A stretch of 64,000 nucleotides of DNA. Source: Meiothermus sp. (GTDB taxonomy: Bacteria; Deinococcota; Deinococci; Deinococcales; Thermaceae). The notes under the pieces were generated by a model. The model ran no database searches and had not been told where the DNA came from. It worked only from the letters and a program-made list of their open reading frames with translations. The position numbers were made by a program, and so were the translations under genes. This document shows, one piece after another, positions 1 to 7,932 of this stretch; the first letter of the stretch is position 1, and each line of letters begins with the position of its first letter. The stretch is taken from positions 868,001 to 932,000 of the forward strand of contig NZ_BPIM01000001.1 of assembly GCF_026004115.1 (NCBI RefSeq), in the 5' to 3' direction.

Positions 1-1758
1 CAGGGCACTCCCAGGGCTTACGACGCGGAGGATATCCAGGAAGTGGGTCGGGCCGAGGAAGAGGGCATGGGACCCCCCTCGAGCCAGCCTCCCCCTGCGT
101 CAGAGGTGCCGCTGGATACGCTGGATTTGCAGGAAATTGCCCAGGCCGAAGCCGAAGGCATGACCCACGCCGATATGGGCCTGCCCCCCGAGGAAGAGCT
201 GGCAGACCCCGCTAAAGAAGCCCCCCTTTCTGGGCTCGAGGGAGACTACCTCGAGGAAACCGTACTACCCTCCACCGTGGAAAACTACGCACTTACCCCC
301 GGCTCCACTCACACCTGGGGCTCCCTGACCCTTCAGGTGGAAAGCCCCTACCGGGCAAGCTGGATGTGGGCAACCGAGGGGGGCCAGAGGCTTCTGGTAG
401 GGCCCAAACAAGATGGCCGTCTGCTGGCTGGGCTGGACAACCACCGCCTGCTGCCCCGGCTGATCTATGCGGGCCCCGAAGGCATGGCCGTCGAGGCGGT
501 AGAGGGCGAGCCGATAGGCCGCAAACTCTCGCTGCCGGCGGCCCTGGGGGTGGTGCAGCCGTTGGCCCAGCTGGTGTACTTCCTCGAGCTCAAGGGCTTG
601 GCACTGGTAGACCTCGAGCCCCAGGCGCTCTGCCAGACCAACCAGGGGCTGCGGCTGGCCTTGCCGCCACGGCTGGCCCGCTTGGGCGAGCCAGCGCCCC
701 AGGTCTGGCGGCAGGGCTACACCCCCCCCGAGGTTCTGGCCGAAGCAACCGTGAGCAGCAAGACCGGGGTGTACCTGCTGGGGGCTTTGTTGTTCGAACT
801 TCTCACCGGCACGGCGCTGCCGGTGGAGGGGCCCAGCGAGTTGCTGCTCTCGAGCATCCCCATCCCGGGCGTGCCCCAGGCGCTGGCCCAGATGCTGGCC
901 CCCCCCGGGGAGCGGGCAACCCCCAAGCAGGCTTTGGCCCTGCTCAAAAAGCTTTCGCACCCCAGCGAGGTGGAGGTGGTGCTCGAGCTCGGCGAGGCCA
1001 CCAGCGTGGGCCTTAATCCCAGCCGCCATTACAACCAGGATGCCTATGCCTACCGCCTCGAGCGCGTCCAGTCGGAGTTTGGTCGCACCCTCTTACTCCG
1101 CGCCTGCGTAAGTGACGGCATGGGCGGCATGGCCGCCGGCGAGCGGGCCAGCCAGGCCGCCGTCGAGACCTTCATTGCGGGCCACCCGCCCCATCCCATT
1201 GACGACCCCCAGGCCCAGTCCGACTGGGGGGTGCGGCTGGTCTGGGCTGCCAATCAGGCCGTGCTCGAGACCCTGGCGGGCCTGGACGGGGGCTGCACCC
1301 TGAGCGGGGTGATGCTCTGGGGAGCCCGCTACACCGTGGCCCACGTGGGTGATACCCGCGTTTATCTCTGGCGTCAGGGCCAGCTCCAGCAGCTTACCCG
1401 CGACCATTCGTTGGTAGCCGCCCTGGTGGCCAGCCAGATGATTACCCGTGAGGAGGCCATGCGGCACCCCGACCGCAACCAGGTTTTGCGTTCGCTGGGC
1501 AACCTGCGCCAGCCGCAGGGGGGCTATGTGGAAACCCTCGAGGCCACCACCGGGCAGGTTTCAGGGGTGCTCGAGCCCGGCGAAGCCCTGGTGCTTGTCT
1601 CCGATGGGGTCTGGGGCGAGGTAACCGAGGCCCAAATGGCCGAGATTTTGAGTCAGGCAGGTAGCTTCCAGGCCGCCGCCGAAGCCCTGGTGCAGCAAGC
1701 GCTGGCCGCAGGCGCCCCCGACAACGCCACCGCGCTCATCGTCTGCCGCCGGGCTTAG
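1..1758 (+). CDS. Pseudokinase-PP2C serine/threonine phosphatase fusion (5' end outside window)
   Basis: The reading frame is open to base 1, so the N terminus is probably cut off; the first in-window start is GTG 43, and residue numbers below count from it. After an acidic, proline-rich stretch (residues 1-75) comes a kinase-like fold. GYTPPEV (about 225) followed by GVYLLGALLFELLTG matches a kinase C-lobe. The catalytic HRDLKP is replaced by LVDLEP (188-193) and no DFG is visible, so this part is probably an inactive pseudokinase. The C-terminal half is a PP2C metal-dependent phosphatase with DGMGG (358), GDTRVYL (436), DGVW (521) and PDNAT (559). It probably dephosphorylates Ser/Thr-phosphoproteins in the cytoplasm, with the pseudokinase as a regulatory or docking module (inference). 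It is followed after 11 bases by the VWA/FHA gene, suggesting one operon. The PP2C call is firm; the pseudokinase call is good. Confidence 0.88.
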   Translation, partial: QGTPRAYDAEDIQEVGRAEEEGMGPPSSQPPPASEVPLDTLDLQEIAQAEAEGMTHADMGLPPEEELADPAKEAPLSGLEGDYLEETVLPSTVENYALTPGSTHTWGSLTLQVESPYRASWMWATEGGQRLLVGPKQDGRLLAGLDNHRLLPRLIYAGPEGMAVEAVEGEPIGRKLSLPAALGVVQPLAQLVYFLELKGLALVDLEPQALCQTNQGLRLALPPRLARLGEPAPQVWRQGYTPPEVLAEATVSSKTGVYLLGALLFELLTGTALPVEGPSELLLSSIPIPGVPQALAQMLAPPGERATPKQALALLKKLSHPSEVEVVLELGEATSVGLNPSRHYNQDAYAYRLERVQSEFGRTLLLRACVSDGMGGMAAGERASQAAVETFIAGHPPHPIDDPQAQSDWGVRLVWAANQAVLETLAGLDGGCTLSGVMLWGARYTVAHVGDTRVYLWRQGQLQQLTRDHSLVAALVASQMITREEAMRHPDRNQVLRSLGNLRQPQGGYVETLEATTGQVSGVLEPGEALVLVSDGVWGEVTEAQMAEILSQAGSFQAAAEALVQQALAAGAPDNATALIVCRRA

Positions 1759-1769
1759 TCCGATTTGAG

Positions 1770-3488
1770 ATGAGACCCACCCCCCGCACCTTTGCCCTCC
1801 TGGGTGCTGCCGGCGCACTGCTGGGCGGCCTCCTGGGGGAGTTGCTGATTCCCCGGCCCAACCCCCAGGCAGCCACTTCCCAGCCAGCAGCCATTGCTCT
1901 GGTAATCGATGCCTCGGGCAGCATGAACGAGCAGAACAAACTGGCCGAGGTCAAGCGGGCCGCGCGGGACTTTGTGCTCCGGCAAGACCTGCAGGTCACC
2001 CAAATTGCGGTGGTGGGTTTTGGCAGCCAGGCCCACCTGGAAAGCCCCCTTTCCAGCAACCGGCAAGCTTTGCTCGAGGCCCTCGAGCGCATTCAGGACG
2101 GGGGCGGCACCATGATGGCGGAGGGCTTGCAGGCCGGGCAGGAAGCCCTAGGCCAGACCGAGGTGGTATCCCGTAGCATCCTGCTCTTTACCGACGGGGT
2201 TCCGGGCAGCACCCTCATGCCCGAGTCGGTGGCCCGTCGCCTGGCGCTGGGGGTGGCCGAGCAGATTCGGGCTCAGGGCATCCAGCTGGTAGCGGTGGGC
2301 ACCGAAGACGCCAATTTGCGCTTCCTGGCCGAACTCACGGGCTCGCGCGAGTTGGTTTTTTCCACCACCTCCGGGCAGTTCGACCAGGCCTTTCGCCAGG
2401 CCGAGCAGGCCATCCAGCAACTTTTTGGGAACCGCGCCCCCATCGGTGCAGGCCGGGCTTTGCAAGAAGCCTTTTTGTGGGGGGGCCTGGTGGCTTTGGG
2501 GCTGGGGCTGGTGTTGCTGGTGGGCCAGAACATCCTGACCCTGCGCGGGCGCTGGTTCCGCGATCTGAGCTGGGTGCCCTTTGGCGCTGCCCTGCTGGGT
2601 GGGGCCTCGGCAGGGTTGGGACAGTTGCTCTTGGTGACCGGCAGTGGCCGGGGCCTGGGCTGGGCCATTCTGGGAGCCGGGGCCGGGCTTTTCCTGGGTC
2701 TGGCGGATCGCTCGAGGGCCAAAGCCCTGCGGGGCGCCCTGGGGGGCGCAGCAGGGGGTTTTCTGGGCGGCCTGGTGTTCGAGTGGCTGCTGGGCGGCAG
2801 CGGCACCCTGGCCCGGCTGGTGGGGTTCGCAGTCCTGGGAGCGGCCATCGGGCTGATGGTGCAATGGGCCCAACAAGCCTTCAAAGCAGCCTGGCTGATG
2901 GGCCTCACCACCGGCCCGTACGAGGGAAAGGAATATATTCTGGCCAAGCCGGTGGTCACGGTAGGCCGCTCCGATGCCAACGATATCGGTCTCTACCGCG
3001 AGCGCGATCTGCCGCTCAAGGCTGGTGTGCTGCGGCAGGAAAAGGGGCAGTGGGTCTGGGATGGCGCTACCATTCTGGTCAACGGGCAGGGCACCTCCCG
3101 GCAGGCATTGCAACCAGGCGACCGGCTGGGCTTCGGGGCTACCGAGTTTTTGTTCCAGGTGCGTGGGGCCCTGCCGCCCGAAGCCAAAGAAGCCTGGGTT
3201 TTGCATGGCGACCAGGGCTCGTATCCCCTGCCCTTCCCGCTCCAACGAGCGGTCATCGGCTCGGCCCCAAGTTGCCAGGTACAGGTGCCTGGCATTGCCG
3301 ACCAGCACGTCGAGATTCGTCTGGGCCACGAGGGGTTGAAGCTTGTGGTGCGGGCCACGCCCACCCAGCTCAACGGGCAAAGCCTAAGAGCAGGTCAGCA
3401 ACTACCCCTCAAGGCGGGGGATTTGCTCGAGCTTGGCACGCAAGAACTGGCCCTGGCCCGGCAGCGCAACCTGCCTGAATCTGGGTGA
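1770..3488 (+). CDS. Membrane protein with VWA domain, multiple TM helices and two FHA-like domains
   Basis: The 572-residue protein starts with a hydrophobic segment (about 7-27). A von Willebrand A domain follows, with the MIDAS motif DASGS (about 46-50), then at least five glycine-rich membrane helices between about 230 and 375. The C terminus holds two FHA-like modules. The first begins VGRSDANDI but lacks the usual SRxH core; the second has IGSAPSCQVQV followed by ADQHVEIR. FHA domains bind phosphothreonine peptides, which fits the phosphatase gene just upstream. This protein may be the membrane-side sensor or substrate of that phospho-signalling unit (inference). The start ATG lies 11 bases after the upstream stop, so translation is probably coupled. 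Confidence 0.85.
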   Translation: MRPTPRTFALLGAAGALLGGLLGELLIPRPNPQAATSQPAAIALVIDASGSMNEQNKLAEVKRAARDFVLRQDLQVTQIAVVGFGSQAHLESPLSSNRQALLEALERIQDGGGTMMAEGLQAGQEALGQTEVVSRSILLFTDGVPGSTLMPESVARRLALGVAEQIRAQGIQLVAVGTEDANLRFLAELTGSRELVFSTTSGQFDQAFRQAEQAIQQLFGNRAPIGAGRALQEAFLWGGLVALGLGLVLLVGQNILTLRGRWFRDLSWVPFGAALLGGASAGLGQLLLVTGSGRGLGWAILGAGAGLFLGLADRSRAKALRGALGGAAGGFLGGLVFEWLLGGSGTLARLVGFAVLGAAIGLMVQWAQQAFKAAWLMGLTTGPYEGKEYILAKPVVTVGRSDANDIGLYRERDLPLKAGVLRQEKGQWVWDGATILVNGQGTSRQALQPGDRLGFGATEFLFQVRGALPPEAKEAWVLHGDQGSYPLPFPLQRAVIGSAPSCQVQVPGIADQHVEIRLGHEGLKLVVRATPTQLNGQSLRAGQQLPLKAGDLLELGTQELALARQRNLPESG

Positions 3489-3519
3489 TAGCTCTGTGCA
3501 CCGTTTTCGGAGGTGACCC

Positions 3520-4389
3520 ATGTTCGACGGCTTCGAAAGTCTGGATGTCCAGACCTCCACCGTGCGCATTCACCTGGTCAAAGGCGGCAGCGGCCCCCCG
3601 GTGCTGCTGCTGCACGGCTACCCCCAGACCCATGCCATGTGGCACCGGGTGGCCCCCCTACTGGCGCAGCACTTCACGGTGGTGGCGTCCGACCTGCGCG
3701 GCTACGGCGATAGCGAGAAGCCGCCGGGCGACCCGGCCCATCAGCACTATAGCAAGCGCCAGATGGCCCAGGATCAGGTCGAGGTGATGCGGGCCCTGGG
3801 CTTTGAGCGGTTCTTCGTAGTGGGTCACGACCGGGGCGGGCGGGTGGGCCACCGCATGGCCCTCGATTACCCCGAGCAGGTGCTAAAGCTGGCCGTGCTG
3901 GACATTGCTCCCACGCCCTACGTGTTTGCCCACCTAAGCCGCGAGCTGGCCCTGGCCTACTACCACTGGTTTTTCCTGGCCCAGCCCCCTGGCTTCCCCG
4001 AGCGCCTGATTAGCTTCGACCCCATCGGGTTTTTGCACCAGAAGCTGGGCGGCTGGGGAACGGGCCTGGCAGCCTTTGCCCCCGAGGCCCTGGCCGAATA
4101 CAAGCGTTGCTTCCGCGACCCCGCCACCATCCACGCCACCTGTGAGGACTACCGCGCAGCGGCCGGTATAGACCTAAAGCACCACGCCGCCGATAGCCAC
4201 AAGGTGGCGTGCCCCTTGCTGGTGCTGTGGGGCGCAAAGGGCATAGTTCACCGTACCTGCGATCCCCTGGCGGCCTGGCGGGAATACGCCCTGGATGTGC
4301 AGGGAAAGGCCATTGAGGCGGGCCACTTCCTCTGCGAGGAAAACCCCACCGCTACCACCCAGGCTTTGCTGGAATTCCTCCGGGCGTAG
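3520..4389 (+). CDS. Alpha/beta hydrolase, fluoroacetate/haloacetate dehalogenase type
   Basis: This 289-residue alpha/beta hydrolase has an aspartate nucleophile in GHDRGGR (D104, with R105 and R108). The other residues known from the fluoroacetate dehalogenase family are also in place: acid D128 in LDIAP, halide-pocket H149 and W150 in YYHWFF, Y211 in CEDYR, and H269 in GHFLCEENP. The family displaces halide from 2-haloacetates by an ester intermediate on Asp; some relatives act on epoxides. The full carboxylate- and halide-binding set favours a haloacid substrate. A strong ribosome site GGAGGT (3509-3514) sits 5 bases before ATG 3520. It follows the VWA gene by 31 bases on the same strand and may be co-transcribed, though the functions look unrelated. 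Confidence 0.88.
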   Translation: MFDGFESLDVQTSTVRIHLVKGGSGPPVLLLHGYPQTHAMWHRVAPLLAQHFTVVASDLRGYGDSEKPPGDPAHQHYSKRQMAQDQVEVMRALGFERFFVVGHDRGGRVGHRMALDYPEQVLKLAVLDIAPTPYVFAHLSRELALAYYHWFFLAQPPGFPERLISFDPIGFLHQKLGGWGTGLAAFAPEALAEYKRCFRDPATIHATCEDYRAAAGIDLKHHAADSHKVACPLLVLWGAKGIVHRTCDPLAAWREYALDVQGKAIEAGHFLCEENPTATTQALLEFLRA

Positions 4390-4437
4390 CTGGCCCGGAA
4401 GGTCAACCAAAAGTGTCCACCAGACCAGCCCCGCCCC

Positions 4438-5142
4438 CTACCGCCAGGGGGTGAGGGCCTGCTCCAAACGTGCCAGCGTCCAGTCCAGCAGCACCGCCAG
4501 CAAGGCCACCGCCGCCGCCCCCTGCACCACATAGGCCAGGTTGCTCACAGCCAGCCCGGCGATGATCGGTACCCCCAGGCCTCCCCCGCCCACCAGCGGG
4601 GCCACGGTGGCAGTAGCCAGAATCAGCACCAGGCTGGTACGAATGCCTGCCAGTATCACCGGCAAAGCCAGCGGCAACTCCACCCGCCAGAGCATCTGCC
4701 AGCGGGCATACCCCATGCCCTTCGCGGCATCCAGCACATCGTGGGGCAGTGAAGTGAGCCCTTCTAGACCATTGCGCACTACGGGCAGCAGGCCATACAA
4801 GAACAATGCCAGCACCGCTCCAGAAGAGCCAAAGCCAAAAAACGGCAGGGCCAGCACCAGCACCGCCACCGGGGGGAAGGTCTGCCCCACGGCCACCAGG
4901 TTCTCGAGCAAGGGGCGGAAGGCCGCCCCCGCGGGCCGGGTAACCAGCACCACCAGCGGCAAACCCACCAGTACCACCAGCGCACCCGCGCCAAAGGTGA
5001 TGGCCAGGTGCTGCAAAGTGAGGTTCAGCAGGGTCTCGCGCTCGAAAAGGGGGCCCTGGGCACTGGGAAATAGAAGGGAAAAAAGAACCTTCCAGATAGA
5101 TTGCTGGGCCAATAAGAAAAGTACCAGCCCCCACCCCAACAA
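4438..5142 (-). CDS. Osmoprotectant ABC transporter permease (second, short permease)
   Basis: This is a hydrophobic protein with about six membrane helices and the inner-membrane permease EAA loop (AAKGMGYARWQMLWRVELPL), ending in a GGGGLG segment typical of OpuB/OpuC/ProW-type permeases. It should form the channel of a glycine betaine/choline importer with the ATPase encoded just upstream. The only conventional start I find is TTG 5142, which begins inside the first helix. The frame stays open upstream through a basic stretch (RRVLRKPAHPLW) to an AUA codon at 5190-5188. That AUA overlaps the ATPase stop and has GGAGG 4 bases before it. The true N terminus is therefore probably longer than listed. 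Confidence 0.85.
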   Translation of the reverse strand: MLGWGLVLFLLAQQSIWKVLFSLLFPSAQGPLFERETLLNLTLQHLAITFGAGALVVLVGLPLVVLVTRPAGAAFRPLLENLVAVGQTFPPVAVLVLALPFFGFGSSGAVLALFLYGLLPVVRNGLEGLTSLPHDVLDAAKGMGYARWQMLWRVELPLALPVILAGIRTSLVLILATATVAPLVGGGGLGVPIIAGLAVSNLAYVVQGAAAVALLAVLLDWTLARLEQALTPWR

Positions 5143-5186
5143 AGGGAGCCAGAGCGGGTGGGCCGGTTTGCGGAGGACTCTGCGAA

Positions 5187-6131
5187 CTATGCTTCCTCCT
5201 CCGAGACCGCAGCCAGCAGGGTCTCTAGCCGCACCAGACCGACCAGCCTGCCCGTTGCGTCGCTCACCCCCAGGGTGCGAAGGCCGCTCGCAAGCAGGGT
5301 CGCAAACGCTTCACGGGCACTGGCCGAATGAGGAATGGATACCGATGGACGGTGCGAGTCCAGCGGCTCAATCAGCCCATCTAAAGGAATTCGCGAAAGG
5401 CGCAAAAGGGTGCGCGAGGGCCCCAGAAAGCTCTGAACGAAGGAGGTTTTGGGACGCCGCAAAAGCACTTCGGGGGGGTCGTACTGTTCAATACGCCCCC
5501 CGTTCATCAAGCAGATGCGATCCGAGATTTTGACCGCTTCCTCGAGGTCATGGGTGACAAACAGCACGGTCTTTCTGAGTTCGCTTTGCAGCTTCAAAAA
5601 CTCGTCCTGCAAGCGTTCGCGCGTGGGGGGGTCTACCGCACCAAAGGGCTCGTCCATTAGCAGCACCGGCGGGTCGGCGGCCAGGGCCCGGGCCAGGCCC
5701 ACCCGCTGGGCCTGGCCACCCGAAAGCTCGCGCGGGTAGCGGCCTGCAAAGGTCTGGGGTTCCAGACCCACCAGGGCCAGCATCTCTTTGGCTCGAGCCT
5801 CGCGTTTTTCCTTTTTCCAGCCCAAAAGGCGCGGTACTACCATCACGTTCTCCAGCACACTCATATGCGGGAACAGCCCGATGCTCTGGATTACGTAGCC
5901 CATGCCCCGCCGGAGTTCCACCTCGTCCAGTCCGCGCACGTCCCGATTGTCCACAAACACCGTGCCCTCGGTCGGTTCAACCAGGCGGTTGACCGTGCGC
6001 AGCAGGGTGGTTTTGCCGCACCCCGACGGCCCCAGCAAGGTGACGAGTTGCCCCTGGGCGACCTCGAGGCTCACACCCCCCAGCGCCTCGAAGTCCCCGT
6101 AGCGCTTGACGACATTCTCAAAGCGGATCAT
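5187..6131 (-). CDS. Osmoprotectant ABC transporter ATP-binding protein (OpuCA/ProV-like)
   Basis: The 314-residue protein has a full nucleotide-binding domain: Walker A GPSGCGKTT, Q-loop YVIQSIGLFPHMSVLENV, signature ELSGGQAQRV, Walker B LLMDEPFGAVD and switch FVTHD. The DEPFGAVDPPTR block is typical of the betaine/proline uptake family. About 60 C-terminal residues resemble a single CBS unit (GLRTLGVSDATGRLVGLV); in relatives, CBS modules sense ionic strength. It powers import through the two permeases flanking it. The downstream permease frame overlaps its end. Upstream, about 460 bases containing a dead gene separate it from the long permease. Confidence 0.93.
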   Translation of the reverse strand: MIRFENVVKRYGDFEALGGVSLEVAQGQLVTLLGPSGCGKTTLLRTVNRLVEPTEGTVFVDNRDVRGLDEVELRRGMGYVIQSIGLFPHMSVLENVMVVPRLLGWKKEKREARAKEMLALVGLEPQTFAGRYPRELSGGQAQRVGLARALAADPPVLLMDEPFGAVDPPTRERLQDEFLKLQSELRKTVLFVTHDLEEAVKISDRICLMNGGRIEQYDPPEVLLRRPKTSFVQSFLGPSRTLLRLSRIPLDGLIEPLDSHRPSVSIPHSASAREAFATLLASGLRTLGVSDATGRLVGLVRLETLLAAVSEEEA

Positions 6132-6149
6132 AGGGTTGGGGCAGAGGGG

Positions 6150-6535
6150 TCAGGGATGAGGGGTTTTGGCCAGTTGGACAATCAGCGCCCGGAGCATCTT
6201 CTTTATTTGTGTACAAGATTGCATTAGTCGCCAGGTCTGCCCTTTCTCCATCAAGCCCAATCGCTCCGATAGTCCGATAGTAAGATATGCGCTTTCAGTT
6301 CGCATGACGAGCCATGGGCAATCCACAAAAATTGTACATACCCCTTTCTCGACCCACGCTCATGTCCTTCCGCTATGTTGGCCGGAATGGAAGCGCACGA
6401 GCGGTTGATCTGCAATGCCAAGCCACACAGTTCCTTCGTGGAGAACGACGCCGTCAAGTTGTAGCGCTGCACTGCCAAATCCATGCTTCGTTACCAAACT
6501 ATCAGATCCTGGTAGGTCTTAATCAAAATCTGCAT
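6150..6535 (-). pseudogene. Four-helix bundle protein (23S rRNA IVP/S23 family), inactivated by nonsense and 8-bp duplication
   Basis: From ATG 6535 the frame reads YQDLIVW, then TAA at 6493-6491, then RSMDLAVQRYNLT and the family hallmark SIPANIAEGHERGS. Family members have Gln after DLxVW, so a CAA to TAA change fits. Near the other end an exact tandem duplication of TCCGATAG (6265-6272 and 6273-6280) shifts the frame by 8 bases. Removing one copy restores LSERLGLMEKG and a typical C-terminal helix ending at the TGA at 6150-6152. Both lesions are direct readings. Intact members are about 115-125 residues, and some are encoded in 23S rRNA intervening sequences. Here the gene sits inside the osmoprotectant operon. 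Confidence 0.85.
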
Positions 6536-6591
6536 TCTTTCTAAACACTCCTTTTCCCATCAACTGTCGCCGCGCCCCTGACCCCTAACCT

Positions 6592-7932
6592 CTATATTCC
6601 CATCCTCCGCCTAAAGACCCCACCCACAAACCGCAGCACTGCGTCCACCAGCAGGGCCAGAAGGATAATCGGAATCGCCCCCAGCAGCACCATGTCGGGT
6701 GCGCCCCCTTCTACCCCGCGCAGGATGAAAAAACCCAGCCCTCCCGCGCCAATCAGGGCCGCGACGGTGGCGATGCCGATGGTCAGGGCAGCGGCACCAC
6801 GCATACCCTCGAGCATCAACGGCAAGGCCAACGGCAGCTCGACCCGCCAGAAGAGCTGTGCCGGGCTCATACCCATGCCGCGTCCGGCGTCTTTGACTGC
6901 CTCGGGCACCCCGCGCAGGCCGGTATAGACGTTGAGCACCACCGGTAAGAGCGCATACAGGGTCAGGGCCAGCACAGCGGGGGCCGCCCCAATACCCCGA
7001 ATCCCCGAGGCCTGCAGGGGGGCCTGGAAGGCAATCCGTAGCGGGTCGGGCCCCAGGAGGCTGTGGAGCCAGGCCCCCGCCATCACCAGGGCCAAAAGAC
7101 CCAGCGGCAGCATGAGCAAAACCGCCAACCCCCCCGAAACCGCCCACAGCAAGCGAAAAGCAAACACCCCCACCACCAGCAGGGCCAGGGCGGTCTCGAG
7201 GCGCAGGGTTTGCGAAACCTGGGCCAGCAGCGGCAGGAGCAGGCCAAAAAGCGCCAGCGAGGGAATGGTCTGCAAAAACCCCATCACCCCCAGCACCCAG
7301 CCAAAGCGGGGGCTGCTGGCAGCCAGCACCCCAAGCGGCACCCCCACCCCAACGGCCAGCAGCACCGCGCTACCCGAGAGCGAAAGATGGCGCCATAGCT
7401 CGGTGGCAAACTGCTCACGCCAGGATCGCCACTCCACCACAGGCCCCAGTTGATCGAAGGCCCCAAGCCCAATCAGCAGCGCCAAGGCGAGCGGGGCCGT
7501 GAGCACCGCCCAGCCGCGCCCCTCGCGGTAGACTGCAAAGTAGCCCACATACAGCGCCAGCAGGGAGAGCCACAGGCCCCCCGCGGCAGAGACTCGAGCG
7601 CTCTCGGGCTGGTTGCTCAATAAATATGCTGCACCCTGTCCGACCAGCAAACCCCAGACCAGCAGGGCCATTCCCAGCAGCAACCCCCGCCAGAACCCCC
7701 GGACAAAGGCAATCAACAACCACAGCCCCAGCAACAGCAGGCCCCAGGAACCCGGCCAGCCCCACACGCCAACAGCTTCACCGGCGGCAATACGGCTTGC
7801 CTTAAGCTCGAGCCAGGGCAGCCCCAGGGCCACTAGCCCCAGCCCGACAGCCAGCAGGGCCACCGGGTGGGGGTTCAGGATTGTCCGCCGGGTCTCACCC
7901 TGAGCCCTGGGCCCTGGGCTCACCGCTCTCAC
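6592..7932 (-). CDS. Osmoprotectant ABC transporter permease, long form with extra N-terminal membrane domain
   Basis: This is a 446-residue protein with about 11 hydrophobic segments. The C-terminal half (from about residue 180) is a standard OpuCB/ProW permease with the EAA loop AGRGMGMSPAQLFWRVELPL and then GAGGLG. The N-terminal half adds about five helices not needed for transport in the short permeases; its role is unknown. The GTG start overlaps the stop of the binding-protein gene (GTGA at 7932-7929). The first 20 codons come from a low-complexity tract of repeated GCCCAGGG, so the real start may lie slightly downstream. It pairs with the binding protein, the ATPase and the second permease in one uptake system. 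Confidence 0.88.
   Translation of the reverse strand: MRAVSPGPRAQGETRRTILNPHPVALLAVGLGLVALGLPWLELKASRIAAGEAVGVWGWPGSWGLLLLGLWLLIAFVRGFWRGLLLGMALLVWGLLVGQGAAYLLSNQPESARVSAAGGLWLSLLALYVGYFAVYREGRGWAVLTAPLALALLIGLGAFDQLGPVVEWRSWREQFATELWRHLSLSGSAVLLAVGVGVPLGVLAASSPRFGWVLGVMGFLQTIPSLALFGLLLPLLAQVSQTLRLETALALLVVGVFAFRLLWAVSGGLAVLLMLPLGLLALVMAGAWLHSLLGPDPLRIAFQAPLQASGIRGIGAAPAVLALTLYALLPVVLNVYTGLRGVPEAVKDAGRGMGMSPAQLFWRVELPLALPLMLEGMRGAAALTIGIATVAALIGAGGLGFFILRGVEGGAPDMVLLGAIPIILLALLVDAVLRFVGGVFRRRMGI

Noticed and set aside
2148-3380. A 410-codon frame on the minus strand opposite the VWA/FHA gene
   Set aside because: It is a mirror of the real gene, with no recognisable domain and a Gln/Pro-rich sequence typical of antisense frames in high-GC DNA. 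The same applies to the long frames opposite the permeases (4541-5533, 6932-7453) and under the E1 gene.
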